The notes under the pieces were generated by a model. That model was not told where the DNA came from, made no database searches, and worked only from the letters and a program-made list of their open reading frames with translations. A stretch of 64,000 nucleotides of DNA. Origin: Halodesulfovibrio marinisediminis DSM 17456 (lineage in GTDB: Bacteria > Desulfobacterota > Desulfovibrionia > Desulfovibrionales > Desulfovibrionaceae). The stretch covers positions 744,001-808,000 of the forward strand of contig NZ_FSRG01000004.1 in NCBI RefSeq assembly GCF_900129975.1, given 5' to 3'. Numbering within the stretch: the stretch's first letter is position 1; every line of letters begins with the position of its first letter. The position numbers were made by a program, and so were the translations under genes. Below are positions 29,917 through 38,182 of this stretch, in pieces.

Positions 29917-30414
29917 ATGTATTTACCAGAGATAGAACAGATTGTCGGTAATAAGCTTCGTCTTATCCTGAATTGGCAGGACGACACCCTAACTGAGATT
30001 TCTTTGCAATGGGCAGATGGTGAAAGTGCCACCGAAGAGTTGTCAGATATGGGTAAGCAATTGCAAGATTGCCTGCTGCGTTATGAAGCCGGTGAGCCAG
30101 TACAGTGGCCTGATATTTACTTTGCTCTTGAAAAAATGACACCATTTGGTCAAAAGGTTCTGACTGCTTTAATGCAGGTGCCGTACGGGAAAACAGTCAC
30201 CTATGGCGAATTGGCTGCCCTCGCAGGAAGTCCAAACGCTGCACGTGGTGTGGGGCAGGTTATGGCTCGTAACCGGTGGCCTCTTATTATTCCTTGTCAC
30301 CGTGTTGTGTCTGCATCCGGACTTGGCGGCTTTTCGGCACAAGGATTAGATATGAAAAGGTACCTGCTCGACATTGAAGGGGTTCTTCACCTAGGAAAAA
30401 GTAAGAGAAATTAA
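29917..30414 (+). CDS. ogt: O6-methylguanine-DNA methyltransferase
   Basis: Suicide repair protein that takes alkyl groups from O6-alkylguanine onto its own cysteine. The 165-aa protein has the helix-turn-helix and Arg finger in AARGVGQVMARN and the active site IIPCHRVV, followed by the conserved GLGGFSAQGLDMKRYLLDIEG. The ATG at 29917 is preferred to GTG at 29911, but neither has a clear ribosome site. The stop overlaps the start of the next gene by 1 bp (TAATG). Confidence 0.94.
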   Translation: MYLPEIEQIVGNKLRLILNWQDDTLTEISLQWADGESATEELSDMGKQLQDCLLRYEAGEPVQWPDIYFALEKMTPFGQKVLTALMQVPYGKTVTYGELAALAGSPNAARGVGQVMARNRWPLIIPCHRVVSASGLGGFSAQGLDMKRYLLDIEGVLHLGKSKRN

Positions 30415-30767
30415 TGACAAACAAACAGACATCCATTGAATCTGTATTAAAGCGCATGAAGAAGCTGAAGGTTGGTCAGTGTGTTGACATGCGATCGTAT
30501 AAGCGCAATCGATCTGTTGCTATTGTGTGCTGTGGTGAAGATTCTTTTCGCGTTGTGGAAGACGGGTTTTATCAGGAAGTGTGGGAAAACCAGAGTGCTG
30601 ATAAGGTGAAACGTTTGCTGAAGACTTTGCTGAAAAAAGAGTTTCCGCGTTCTAATAAAATTCGTTTGTACACTCTGGATTCGTATGAAGAAGCGAATGT
30701 GAATCGGATGGGGCACGGCGCAGGGCGCTATGGTGAGGTTTGTCCTACAAAAAAAGTAGCAAACTAA
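30414..30767 (+). CDS. Small protein of unknown function, EFPRSNK family member A
   Basis: Not recognised, 117 aa, soluble and basic. Residues 20-85 align over their full length with the product of 35849-36124: shared are [YF]K[RK]xR, a [FL]R[VI]xxxGF block and the strongest stretch [16 protein letters not shown] (the other has KTLLKQEFPRSNKVHL). The predicted pattern is several beta strands followed by a basic helix ending at EFPRSN. A Gly/Cys-containing tail of about 25 residues ([16 protein letters not shown]) is unique to this copy. It is translationally coupled to the MGMT gene (TAATG) and its last 23 bp overlap the end of the convergent zupT gene. Confidence 0.8.
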   Translation: MTNKQTSIESVLKRMKKLKVGQCVDMRSYKRNRSVAIVCCGEDSFRVVEDGFYQEVWENQSADKVKRLLKTLLKKEFPRSNKIRLYTLDSYEEANVNRMGHGAGRYGEVCPTKKVAN

Positions 30768-31581
30768 CTGCCATTACAACCATTCCGATTATCAGTCCGT
30801 AGATGGAAAGATGGTGTTCGCCGTATTCTTGCGCTGTCGGGAGCAGTTCGTCCAGTGAGATGAATACCATAATTCCTGCAACTCCGGCGAAGACCACACC
30901 AAAGACTGTCGGTGTAAGGATAGGCATGAGTATTAGGTAACCGATAAGTGCACCTATAGGCTCTGCCAATCCAGACAGGAAGGATAACGTAAAGGCTTTG
31001 CCTCTGCTTTCTGTTGCATAGTATATGGGAATCGCAACGGCTATCCCTTCTGGGATATTGTGAATTGCAATGGCCACGGCAATGGCAATCCCAAGGTTCG
31101 GGTCAGTCAGTGCTGCTGTAAATGTCGCAAGACCTTCCGGAAAGTTGTGGATTCCTATTGCAAGCGCAGTGAATACGCCCATTCTGAGTAACTTTTTATC
31201 TTTTTGCTCAGACGCTTCTCGATTGATTCTCTTTTCTAGAGAATCAATCTCTTCAATTTTATGAATTTCATGCGGATTTTCTTCGGAAGGTACCAGTCTG
31301 TCAATAATGGCTATGAAGAAGATTCCTCCGAAAAACGCTAGAACAGTTACCCACGTTCCCTGCACTTCTCCCAACACAGATTGTAATTCCAATTTCGCTT
31401 TTACAAAAATTTCTACGAAAGACACATAGAGCATCACACCTGCGGAAAATCCGAGCGCTACAGAAAGAATGCTTGTGTTTGTTTTTTTTGTAAAAAAAGC
31501 AAGCACAGAGCCGATGCCGGTTGCAAGACCGGCAAAAAGTGTGAGCCCAAAGGCAAATAATATTGTTTCGTAATTGTGCAT
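30745..31581 (-). CDS. zupT: ZIP-family metal transporter ZupT
   Basis: Inner-membrane importer for Zn2+ and other divalent metals, 278 aa with eight membrane segments. The metal-site motifs are [12 protein letters not shown] in TM4 and [14 protein letters not shown] in TM5; a His/Glu-rich cytoplasmic loop ([18 protein letters not shown]) lies between TM3 and TM4. AAGGA precedes the ATG at 31581. The 3' end overlaps the convergent small gene by 23 bp. No terminator is visible between them, so antisense transcription is likely. The 256 bp upstream contains no gene. Confidence 0.93.
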   Translation of the reverse strand: MHNYETILFAFGLTLFAGLATGIGSVLAFFTKKTNTSILSVALGFSAGVMLYVSFVEIFVKAKLELQSVLGEVQGTWVTVLAFFGGIFFIAIIDRLVPSEENPHEIHKIEEIDSLEKRINREASEQKDKKLLRMGVFTALAIGIHNFPEGLATFTAALTDPNLGIAIAVAIAIHNIPEGIAVAIPIYYATESRGKAFTLSFLSGLAEPIGALIGYLILMPILTPTVFGVVFAGVAGIMVFISLDELLPTAQEYGEHHLSIYGLIIGMVVMAVSLLLFL

Positions 31582-31799
31582 GATATTCCTTAGCAGACAT
31601 TACGAATATGCCTGTAAAGTGTGAGTATATCAAATTAAAAAGAAAGTGGTTGTATAGAACTATATGATAGGTCGATGCAGAATTTAACTTTGCATCCCAC
31701 CCTCGGAACACTTGGTCTTACATGGTTCGAAGACATTTAAGCGGAGAAGAATGCAGGGGGGCGGTTCAAGTTGCTAAGAGGGGCTTTGTTCAAGGTTAA

Positions 31800-31834
31800 A
31801 AAAATACCGCTGATTGTTTTCAGCGGCTTTTTTG
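31800..31834. terminator. Terminator after the 31838-32164 gene
   Basis: CCGCTGA/TCAGCGG (31807-31813 with 31820-31826) has T residues on both sides: TATTTTTT on the minus strand and CTTTTTTTG on the plus. It most likely ends the minus-strand gene just upstream. Confidence 0.8.
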
Positions 31835-31837
31835 TGC

Positions 31838-32164
31838 TTAATGTCCAGAATGATCCATGACGTGGTTTAAGTTAGCTGTATTGTGTGTAATCAGCCCGCC
31901 TTCTATCCAGAATCGAGTCAGGCTCCATTCATCAACGTCAATATAATCAATACGTCCAGAGCATTCCTTTGTAAGGTATGGCTTAATGGCTTCGATGAAT
32001 TCATCCATCATAAAATAAATGCCTTCGAAGCTGATGGTAAAGAATGTGCCATCCAATTCCACTGCATCTTCATCCTGTCCTTCAAGCATTGCTTGTGCAG
32101 CTTTAAAGAGTTCAGGATTCGCATTCGAAATGCTTCCGTACACTTTGATAAGAATGTGTTCCAT
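31838..32164 (-). CDS. Small acidic protein of unknown function (108 aa)
   Basis: Not recognised. The frame is open much further upstream, but that part overlaps the diguanylate cyclase gene in another frame; the ATG at 32164 (MEHILIKVYGSIS) is the first sensible start, with only a weak GAAGG some 12 bp before it. The protein is soluble, acidic and has no signal peptide, with an alternating strand/helix pattern (ILIKVYGSI, PELFKAAQAMLEG, FFTISFEGIYFMMDEFIEAIKPYL) and a His-rich end. It follows the cyclase gene by 43 bp and is probably cotranscribed with it. Confidence 0.65.
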   Translation of the reverse strand: MEHILIKVYGSISNANPELFKAAQAMLEGQDEDAVELDGTFFTISFEGIYFMMDEFIEAIKPYLTKECSGRIDYIDVDEWSLTRFWIEGGLITHNTANLNHVMDHSGH

Positions 32165-32207
32165 AGGGCAGATGGTGCCTTCTTTGCTTTTTGCGGGCAA
32201 GAAAAAA

Positions 32208-33353
32208 TTATATTGCGGTGGGTTCAAGATCGCCATCAACGGGGTGCTGCTGGGCAATGACGACGCAGTTTCTTCCCTGATGTTTTGCTTCGTACAGTGC
32301 CCTGTCGGCTTTTCTGTAGAGGCTGCTTGCGTCATCCTGAGGAAGGAATTCAGCAATACCAATGCTGATCGTCACATTAGGGCTGATTGGCGATGCAGGA
32401 TGGTAGATCATTTGTTTTGCCAATGCGTCCTGCATTTGATCCGCAATGGTTTCAGCATCACTTAGAGTGCATGAGGGAAGTATGAGTGCGAATTCTTCAC
32501 CGCCAATACGGGCAGCAGTGTCAATTGCACGGCGGGCTTGTTTTGAGATTATTTTTGCAATGCCTTTGATACACCGGTCACCAGCATGATGTCCTAAGTG
32601 GTCATTATATTGCTTGAAGTAATCAACATCAATGAGCAGCAACGTTAGCGGTTTTTCAAAGCGTCTTGCAACTTCGAGGGCTCGATCAAGCGCTTCGTTG
32701 TACCCTTTGCGGTTTGCAATTTGGGTGAGTTCATCAACCCGAACCATTGCTTCAAGTTTTTTTGTTAAAATTTCGTTTTCAACAAATTTTTCTGTACAGA
32801 ACGAGAGCCAGAGACGAAGTGTGTAAAGACTTGCGCCAATGAGTGCAGGAAATTTGAGTACTGAAAGCAGCAAGCCCAGAAGAGTTTTGTCGCTATACCC
32901 GATGATAAGGTAGAGGTAGGACACTAGCATTGTGGGGAATGCTGCTAGAAGTAGGGCAGGGCGGGCATACCAGCCGATAACAAGGGAGAAGGCTCCGATG
33001 ACGACTCCACGGGAGGCAGGTTCTGGTTCGTTCCAGAAGTAGGCGGTGTTTACTGTGGACACTGCCCAGAAAAAACCAATACAAAGAGCTGCAATAAGCC
33101 AGCTGGGGTGTGAAGCGCGTTTACTTTTAACGGCTACTCGTATGCATAGTGCTCCAAGAATAAGAAAAGAGGTGTGGATAGTGTTGCATACTACACCGAC
33201 TGGTGTGATTAGTTCATAATCTTTAATGACATAGTAGGTGTTTAATACTTGAAGAACGCAGGAGGAGAAAAGAATCCAGTAAGTACCTACTTTTAAGCTC
33301 TTATGGTAGATAAGATCTTTGAGGTCTTCTGTGCATATTGCTTTTGTCTCCAT
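32208..33353 (-). CDS. Membrane diguanylate cyclase (GGDEF)
   Basis: Makes the second messenger c-di-GMP from two GTP. The 381-aa protein has about six to seven membrane helices over residues 20-185, a short coiled linker, and a C-terminal GGDEF domain. The active site is intact as GGEEF, and the inhibitory I-site RxxD (RAID) stands exactly five residues before it, so product inhibition is expected; LLLIDVDYFKQYND supplies the metal-binding Asp. GGGGAG precedes the ATG at 33353. No known sensor domain is visible in the membrane part. A PerR-like palindrome lies in the leader. Confidence 0.93.
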   Translation of the reverse strand: METKAICTEDLKDLIYHKSLKVGTYWILFSSCVLQVLNTYYVIKDYELITPVGVVCNTIHTSFLILGALCIRVAVKSKRASHPSWLIAALCIGFFWAVSTVNTAYFWNEPEPASRGVVIGAFSLVIGWYARPALLLAAFPTMLVSYLYLIIGYSDKTLLGLLLSVLKFPALIGASLYTLRLWLSFCTEKFVENEILTKKLEAMVRVDELTQIANRKGYNEALDRALEVARRFEKPLTLLLIDVDYFKQYNDHLGHHAGDRCIKGIAKIISKQARRAIDTAARIGGEEFALILPSCTLSDAETIADQMQDALAKQMIYHPASPISPNVTISIGIAEFLPQDDASSLYRKADRALYEAKHQGRNCVVIAQQHPVDGDLEPTAI

Positions 33354-33377
33354 AACACTCCCCTACCTGTCGTATTT

Positions 33378-33392
33378 TTAGACTAATTCTAA
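33378..33392. promoter_or_regulatory. PerR/Fur-like 7-1-7 palindrome before the diguanylate cyclase gene
   Basis: TTAGACTAATTCTAA is a 15-bp near-perfect inverted repeat (one mismatched pair), inside the larger repeat ATTTTTAGA-N5-TCTAAAAAT at 33374-33396. It has the 7-1-7 form of PerR boxes and lies 25 bp before the ATG at 33353. As RNA it would also form a weak hairpin. Confidence 0.35.
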
Positions 33393-33518
33393 AAATGAAG
33401 TGGACGCATTGCAAAGTCTTGCGCCCACTGTATAGTATGTCTTCATACCTACTATGTAGTTGGTGCGTTGAAGTCAATATAAAATGGTAGTTGTATCTAA
33501 GACAGGTTGCATAGTATG

Positions 33519-33540
33519 CTCTATAGAGATCTCTATAGAG
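33519..33540. repeat. Perfect 22-bp palindrome at the end of the M29-like peptidase gene
   Basis: Eleven bases of CTCTATAGAGA are followed by their exact complement in reverse, with no interruption. It spans the stop codon of the peptidase gene (33533-33535). It has no T-run, so it is not a typical terminator. Confidence 0.7.
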
Positions 33541-34732
33541 TAAACATTCCATTTTCATAGACTGTTACGCGCTTTCCGCTTGGACGAAGTGCTATGACTC
33601 GTTTTTCTTCAGTGTTGATTAAGTCCCAGTGTAGCGCCGAACTGTTAAATCCAAGAGTCTTTCTTGTGGATTCTGTGAGCTGTTCTGCATTGCCGCTAAA
33701 GGTGTTTGAATAAGAATTACCTAGTGCAATATGCATTGATCCATTTTCTCCGCCATGGTTTTCATCATACAAGGTGTTTGCCATAAATTTGGAGATAGGA
33801 GAGAAGCGTTTATCAACTAATGCAAATTCGCCCACTAGCGCAGCGCCAGTGTCTTGATTTAACTGCTGTTCTACAAAGGCTTGATTGTGATCTGCAGTAA
33901 CTTTAGTGACACGTCCTTCTTTGAATATGAGCTGAATATCTCCAATAATGTTGCCGGAACGGAACGTTGGCAGAGTGGATTTGTACACACCGTTGGTGTG
34001 GTGCATATCCGGAGAGACATACAGCTCGAATGAAGGAATGTTGCGGCCTGTGAAACCAACCCATTTGCGTCGCTGACCTATGCGGACATTCAGATCAACT
34101 GATTCAGATTCTATTTGCATAGTGCAATCGCCGAAACTATCCAGCCATTCTGTAAGTTCATCCACTTTTCGTGCAAACTGACGCCATTCCAGCGTTGGGT
34201 CTGGTTTATTGAGATAGCACGCTGTCTCAATCTGCCGTGCATATTCTTCAAGTGTCAGTCCAGCCTGCGAAGCTAGTGCCTCTGTCGGGAACATGCATAA
34301 CGTCCAGCTGAATGCGCCCATATCTTCTCGTGTCTGCATGATGGTGCGTATTGGCTGTTGTGCTTTGCTATGCATTGCGATCAGTTCCGGATCAATATTG
34401 GCCAAATGTGCTAACGACGCTGGAGCATAAACGGAAATTGATCCGTTAAGGTGGTTGTATAGATCACGTTGTCCCGGAATAAGGGTTGTGAGGCGTTTGT
34501 TGTTTGCCTTGGTGTACTTGTCGACTTGCATGCGCGGCGTTTCGTTCATGCGTGGAACGGGGATCATTCCTCTATCGTACAGCAATGAACATACTTCCTC
34601 AGCTAAGGGAAGACCGTCGATGTCATAGTTTACTAGAATGATATCACTTTTCTTGTAGGGAGTGGTTCTGGCTCTAGACAGGGCCCAAAAAAGTATCTCG
34701 GCATATCGTTCTAATGTAGGAGTGTCGTACAT
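33533..34732 (-). CDS. M29-like aminopeptidase
   Basis: Metallopeptidase of the M29 (thermophilic aminopeptidase) type, 399 aa, cytoplasmic. Likely co-catalytic metal ligands, by position in the family, are Glu in LVGEFALVD (near 295), His in GGENGSMHIALGNSY (near 330) and the His-Asp pair in SALHWDLIN (near 372). The substrate-binding N-terminal domain is complete. AAAGGAG precedes the ATG at 34732. It is a single gene, divergent from the hydrolase at 34992 with a 259-bp gap that holds no recognisable gene. Confidence 0.85.
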   Translation of the reverse strand: MYDTPTLERYAEILFWALSRARTTPYKKSDIILVNYDIDGLPLAEEVCSLLYDRGMIPVPRMNETPRMQVDKYTKANNKRLTTLIPGQRDLYNHLNGSISVYAPASLAHLANIDPELIAMHSKAQQPIRTIMQTREDMGAFSWTLCMFPTEALASQAGLTLEEYARQIETACYLNKPDPTLEWRQFARKVDELTEWLDSFGDCTMQIESESVDLNVRIGQRRKWVGFTGRNIPSFELYVSPDMHHTNGVYKSTLPTFRSGNIIGDIQLIFKEGRVTKVTADHNQAFVEQQLNQDTGAALVGEFALVDKRFSPISKFMANTLYDENHGGENGSMHIALGNSYSNTFSGNAEQLTESTRKTLGFNSSALHWDLINTEEKRVIALRPSGKRVTVYENGMFTL

Positions 34733-34991
34733 ATATTCTCCTTTCAGATGTAGGTTTTATTGACCTATGCTCTGAAATGTTACTTTTGCAGCGAATTACT
34801 GTTTTCTTTAAATTGTGACTGGAAGAAGCCCTTAGTGCAAGGGGATTTCAGCATGATCCGGTGAGTGCTGCAATGTGGGGTCGCGTACAGCGTCTTGTTT
34901 ATCAAAAGTAACCATTTATGTAATGTACCATTCTGGAATAAGATTGTATGGTTATACTATGTAACTTAAGAATTTTTCCAGAGGAGCGTCT

Positions 34992-35840
34992 ATGTTTGTT
35001 CGATGCTGGGGTGCCCGCGGTAATATCCCCATTTCAGGCGGGCAGACACAGTTGTATGGCGGGGCAACTTCATGTCTTGAGGTCCGCACATCAGATCAGT
35101 CTGTTATCATATGTGATGCCGGCACAGGTATCCGTAAGTTAGGTAACGCTCTTTTAAAAGAACAACGCATGGAATATTCCCTTTTGTTGACCCATGCGCA
35201 TGATGATCATTTGGATGGTTTACCTTTTTTTGAGCCTCTTTATTTTTCTGATACCCGCATTACTGTTTTTGAACACAGGGGGTTGCGCGATAAGCTGGAA
35301 AGGATGTGTGATCCTTTGGAGGCGCAGAAATTTTCTCCGCAATGTACCCGTACCATAAAGGCTGCTATTGAGTGGAAGCCTGCATTAGAGCATGGATATA
35401 TTACCGAAATTGGTAGTGCGCTTGTGACATCTATTCCGGCGTCTCATCCAGGCGGATGTGCGGGATTTAAAATTGCAGATCGTGGTAAGTCTGTAGTTTA
35501 TTTGCCTGATAATGAACTGGACTTTGATCACGGTGCGAATATGGATTTTTCTGCGTATGTTCAAATGTGCAGTGGCGTAGATTTACTTGTGCATGATGCT
35601 CAATACACGTGTGACGAATACCTCAGTTGCAAGGGGCAAGGACATTCGTCATGGCGGCAGGCTTTGGAGTTGGCAATAGCCGCTGGCGTGCAGCAGCTTG
35701 GATTATTCCATCATGATTCTGACCGTACAGATGATCAGCTGTCTACGATAGTAGAGAAGTGCAAGCGTGAAGCTGCTCAGCGCTCTCCGAGGTTGTTATG
35801 CTTTGCTATGCGCGAAGGTTCAGAAATAGTGTTGTCATAG
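34992..35840 (+). CDS. Metallo-beta-lactamase-fold hydrolase
   Basis: Cytoplasmic binuclear-metal hydrolase of 282 aa. The signature THAHDDH lies at residues 67-73, further ligands in IPASHPGG (near 150), and Asp/His in LLVHDAQY and LGLFHHDSDRTDD. The N-terminal MFVRCWGARGNIPISG is characteristic of the subgroup that includes phosphodiesterase-like and PhnP-like proteins; the substrate is unknown, with cyclic nucleotides or phosphodiesters plausible. GAGGAGCG precedes the ATG. It is convergent with the small gene at 35849, leaving only 8 bp between stops. Confidence 0.88.
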   Translation: MFVRCWGARGNIPISGGQTQLYGGATSCLEVRTSDQSVIICDAGTGIRKLGNALLKEQRMEYSLLLTHAHDDHLDGLPFFEPLYFSDTRITVFEHRGLRDKLERMCDPLEAQKFSPQCTRTIKAAIEWKPALEHGYITEIGSALVTSIPASHPGGCAGFKIADRGKSVVYLPDNELDFDHGANMDFSAYVQMCSGVDLLVHDAQYTCDEYLSCKGQGHSSWRQALELAIAAGVQQLGLFHHDSDRTDDQLSTIVEKCKREAAQRSPRLLCFAMREGSEIVLS

Positions 35841-35848
35841 CAAGTTGG

Positions 35849-36124
35849 CTACTCTTCTTGTGAAACAGAGCTTAAGTGCACCTTGTTGCTACGGGGGAAT
35901 TCTTGCTTAAGCAGTGTCTTCATTTCTTTTTTTAGCTTCTCTTCATCCAATTCGTATTCGGCGTTGGTGAATCCATGTCGAGTTATCCGCAGGGTCGTGT
36001 CGTTGATGCGTCGTATAGTTATGTGTCGATCTTTTTTGAACGTTGCGATGCGTATCCCTTGTAATATTTCTAATGAAGCAACACGTGAAATGACGGTAGG
36101 AATTGTGCGGTTAATATCTATCAT
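35849..36124 (-). CDS. Small protein of unknown function, EFPRSNK family member B
   Basis: A 91-residue basic protein, paralogous over residues 18-85 to the product of 30414-30767. The shared core is KTLLKQEFPRSNKVHL, preceded by FKKDRHITI and LRITRHGF that match blocks in the other copy. N-terminal residues 1-17 (MIDINRTIPTVISRVAS) differ. No signal peptide, membrane segment or known motif. The ATG at 36124 lacks a good ribosome site (GGAG is about 15 bp away). It converges on the hydrolase gene with 8 bp between stops. Confidence 0.72.
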   Translation of the reverse strand: MIDINRTIPTVISRVASLEILQGIRIATFKKDRHITIRRINDTTLRITRHGFTNAEYELDEEKLKKEMKTLLKQEFPRSNKVHLSSVSQEE

Positions 36125-36953
36125 TGGTTGATCATACGCTCCAAGTTTTTGGACTTCAAGATGTCCTTGCCGTCATAGTAGGATTGATTTGAAGTGTTCA
36201 TGCTTTCTAATTTGCTTGCTCAAAGTTGATGTTATTTTGTTGATTATTGTACTTGGCTCTATGCACCGAAGATGGTTCATAGGGAGTCTTGAATGCACAA
36301 TGAATGTAGTCCGTTATCTATTTGAACTTGTTTTTATTTTTCATGAGTTAGGTATAGGAACAGTAGTGGCAAAGAAATCAGAATATAATGGCGAACTCCT
36401 TTTTTCAGGGTATGGTGGATACATGGATGCTTGTTTCCGAAGGTTTGCGGAGACAGCAGAGTTAGTCCAAGCCGACAGGCAGCAGTTGGCTTGCGTGTGG
36501 CAAGGCAGCGATGCCACACAACTCATCCTCCTCCCTTGCAGCGTCGGCCGTGCCCCTTACCCCTCGGGCACGGCCGACTCGTCTTTTTAGTTTGGTGGGT
36601 GGGAGGTGTGGAAAGGGCGATGAATGGTTGCAATGCCCGCTTGCTGCGTTATCAGACAAAATTTTTCACATCGACGTAGCGCTGCTACGCCTTCGTTTGA
36701 TTTTCTTCTGATGTCTTGCACTCGAACATTTCGCTCACCCCTCGCCCCTCTCCATCTTTTACTCACCAAATCTGTGCCGAATCATTATGAGTTCTTAATG
36801 AGGTTGGTGGTGTTTTTTAGGTGGGTTGGTAGGAGAAAAATTAGAGGGTTATTCTGGTTCGGTGTGTTTTAGCTGCGTTGGTTTGTTTTAATTAGAGTAG
36901 ACGGTTAGGGGGTTGAGGTAGGAATAATATGGATGGTGAAAAGCGTGAATAGC
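36125..36953. other. Gene-free region with strong hairpins
   Basis: I see no convincing gene here. The open frames on both strands lack ribosome sites, have odd composition and overlap one another. The AT-rich first 300 bp changes abruptly to GC-rich sequence at about 36480-36600, then a segment with GTAGC-GCT-GCTAC (about 36676-36688), then GT-rich sequence. It may be decayed or non-coding. Confidence 0.5.
36543..36588 (+). terminator. Long GC-rich hairpin, terminator-like
   Basis: GTCGGCCGTGCCC (36543-36555) pairs perfectly with 36566-36578 around a 10-base loop, and five T residues follow at 36584-36588. It is a stable 13-bp stem in the middle of gene-free sequence, so an unidentified plus-strand transcript may end here. 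Confidence 0.55.
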
Positions 36954-36989
36954 AAAAAACGGGTGGAGTAAAAACTCCACCCGTTTTTT
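36954..36989. terminator. Bidirectional terminator
   Basis: AAAAAACGGGTGGAGT pairs with ACTCCACCCGTTTTTT around AAAA (36954-36969 with 36974-36989). A/T runs are present on both sides. It is 145 bp beyond the stop of the TPR gene on the minus strand and is the best candidate for its terminator. Confidence 0.85.
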
Positions 36990-37039
36990 GTTTAAATCAT
37001 ATTTAAGCCGAGATGCTAATAAAGAGAAAATAGGTTCTC

Positions 37040-37130
37040 GCTAATCGTAGTCGAGAGGAAGTTCCTCTCGCGGGGATGCAAGGGGCTGGCTCCTTGCCCG
37101 TCGGAGACCCGCCGGAGGCAGCCTTGTTTA
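37040..37130. repeat. GC-rich cluster of small inverted repeats after the TPR gene
   Basis: CGAGAGGAA-G-TTCCTCTCG is a near-perfect palindrome, followed by GCAAGG-N8-CCTTGC and a GTCGGAGACCCGCCGGAGGC segment, all within 90 bp and much richer in GC than its surroundings. It resembles dispersed intergenic repeats that I recall from Desulfovibrio genomes, but this window has only one copy. Confidence 0.45.
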
Positions 37131-37134
37131 ATAG

Positions 37135-38178
37135 CTACCGCTTGCAGAAGCCGCGTGCGATGCCCCAGTTGAACTCGTTGCAGAGACCGAGCGTGCAGCC
37201 TTTACGGTAGTTCTCACACATGGAGGCGTAGTCTTTGAGAACGAGATCTGCCGAACCGTGTGAGATGTAGAGGTGCGGATTGTTAGGCGAAAGCGAAATA
37301 GCTTTGTCGTAATCTACGAGTGCCATATCCGCGAGGTTTGCCCGAACGTACGCTGTGCCTCTGTCGTGCAGGGCGACTACTAGATCTGGTTCCAGATCGA
37401 TTGCTTCATTGTAGTGGCTAATGGCTCCAATAGTATCTTTCAACTGAAAAAGGATGCTCCCTTTGGCGTGTAAAAGAATCGGTTCAGTGGGGGCAGATGC
37501 CAAAAGTTGATCAATTTTCGAAAGCACTTGCTTAGGATTTTCCCAAATGCCTTGCTCGTATTTAGGAACAAGCTTTCGGTAGGCTTTTAGTGCTCGTAGT
37601 CGGTTGGCTATATTATCAAAAAAGAATTTTGATTTTGGGTTGAGGTTAAGCAGGTAAGTTCGCTGCTTATCGTTAAAAACAGTCGTTGAAAAATCCCGCA
37701 GGTATTTCTCTTCTGCCATGAATATGGCTTCGTAGATAGTTGAGCAACTTGTCGGTCTGAGTGCAAGTAAGCGCTTCTCGTCGAATTTTTCAATGGGAGT
37801 GATTGTTACTTCGACGTTGATGTAATGCCCGTCGATATCCTTAGTGCGGAATATCTTTGAACGATGGAACTTGTAGAGTTGTGTGGCGACAATTGCTTCG
37901 TCTCTTGCGGCAAGGGCTGGCGTGGTGCTTGGTGTCCGCGCGAGTTGCTGCCGATGTTCAACCCAACGTGATGCTCGTTTAAATGCCCCGTGCAGGGCAA
38001 AAGCTTCGGCAATGACCGTGGCTGCTTGCTCTGTGAGAGAGTAGCCATAGGGGATTTTCACTGTGTGTGAAAAAGGTGCCGGCGCAAGACGTTCTGGAGT
38101 TGCATAGGCCAGAGCGTATGTACAAGTGCAGATGCTTATAACAGCGAGTGCGATGGTAAGAGATCGAAGTTTTTGCAT
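37135..38178 (-). CDS. Secreted tetratricopeptide-repeat protein
   Basis: Exported protein of 347 aa. A signal peptide (MQKLRSLTIALAVISICTCTYALA) is followed by an unassigned domain (residues 30-215) and two to three TPR units at about 240-335 (PILLHAKGSILFQLKDTIGA; DLVVALHDRGTAYVRANLAD; NPHLYISHGSADLVLKDYAS), the final one ending with a Cys-containing tail (CTLGLCNEF). TPRs mediate protein contacts. The ATG at 38178 is 4 bp after the stop of the lipoprotein gene, so the two envelope proteins are probably made together and may form a complex. Confidence 0.82.
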   Translation of the reverse strand: MQKLRSLTIALAVISICTCTYALAYATPERLAPAPFSHTVKIPYGYSLTEQAATVIAEAFALHGAFKRASRWVEHRQQLARTPSTTPALAARDEAIVATQLYKFHRSKIFRTKDIDGHYINVEVTITPIEKFDEKRLLALRPTSCSTIYEAIFMAEEKYLRDFSTTVFNDKQRTYLLNLNPKSKFFFDNIANRLRALKAYRKLVPKYEQGIWENPKQVLSKIDQLLASAPTEPILLHAKGSILFQLKDTIGAISHYNEAIDLEPDLVVALHDRGTAYVRANLADMALVDYDKAISLSPNNPHLYISHGSADLVLKDYASMCENYRKGCTLGLCNEFNWGIARGFCKR

Positions 38179-38182
38179 GACA

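Noticed and set aside
36189-36590. Open frame of 133 codons in the gene-free region
   Set aside because: No ribosome site, runs through the strong GC-rich hairpin, and its second half has no protein-like pattern.
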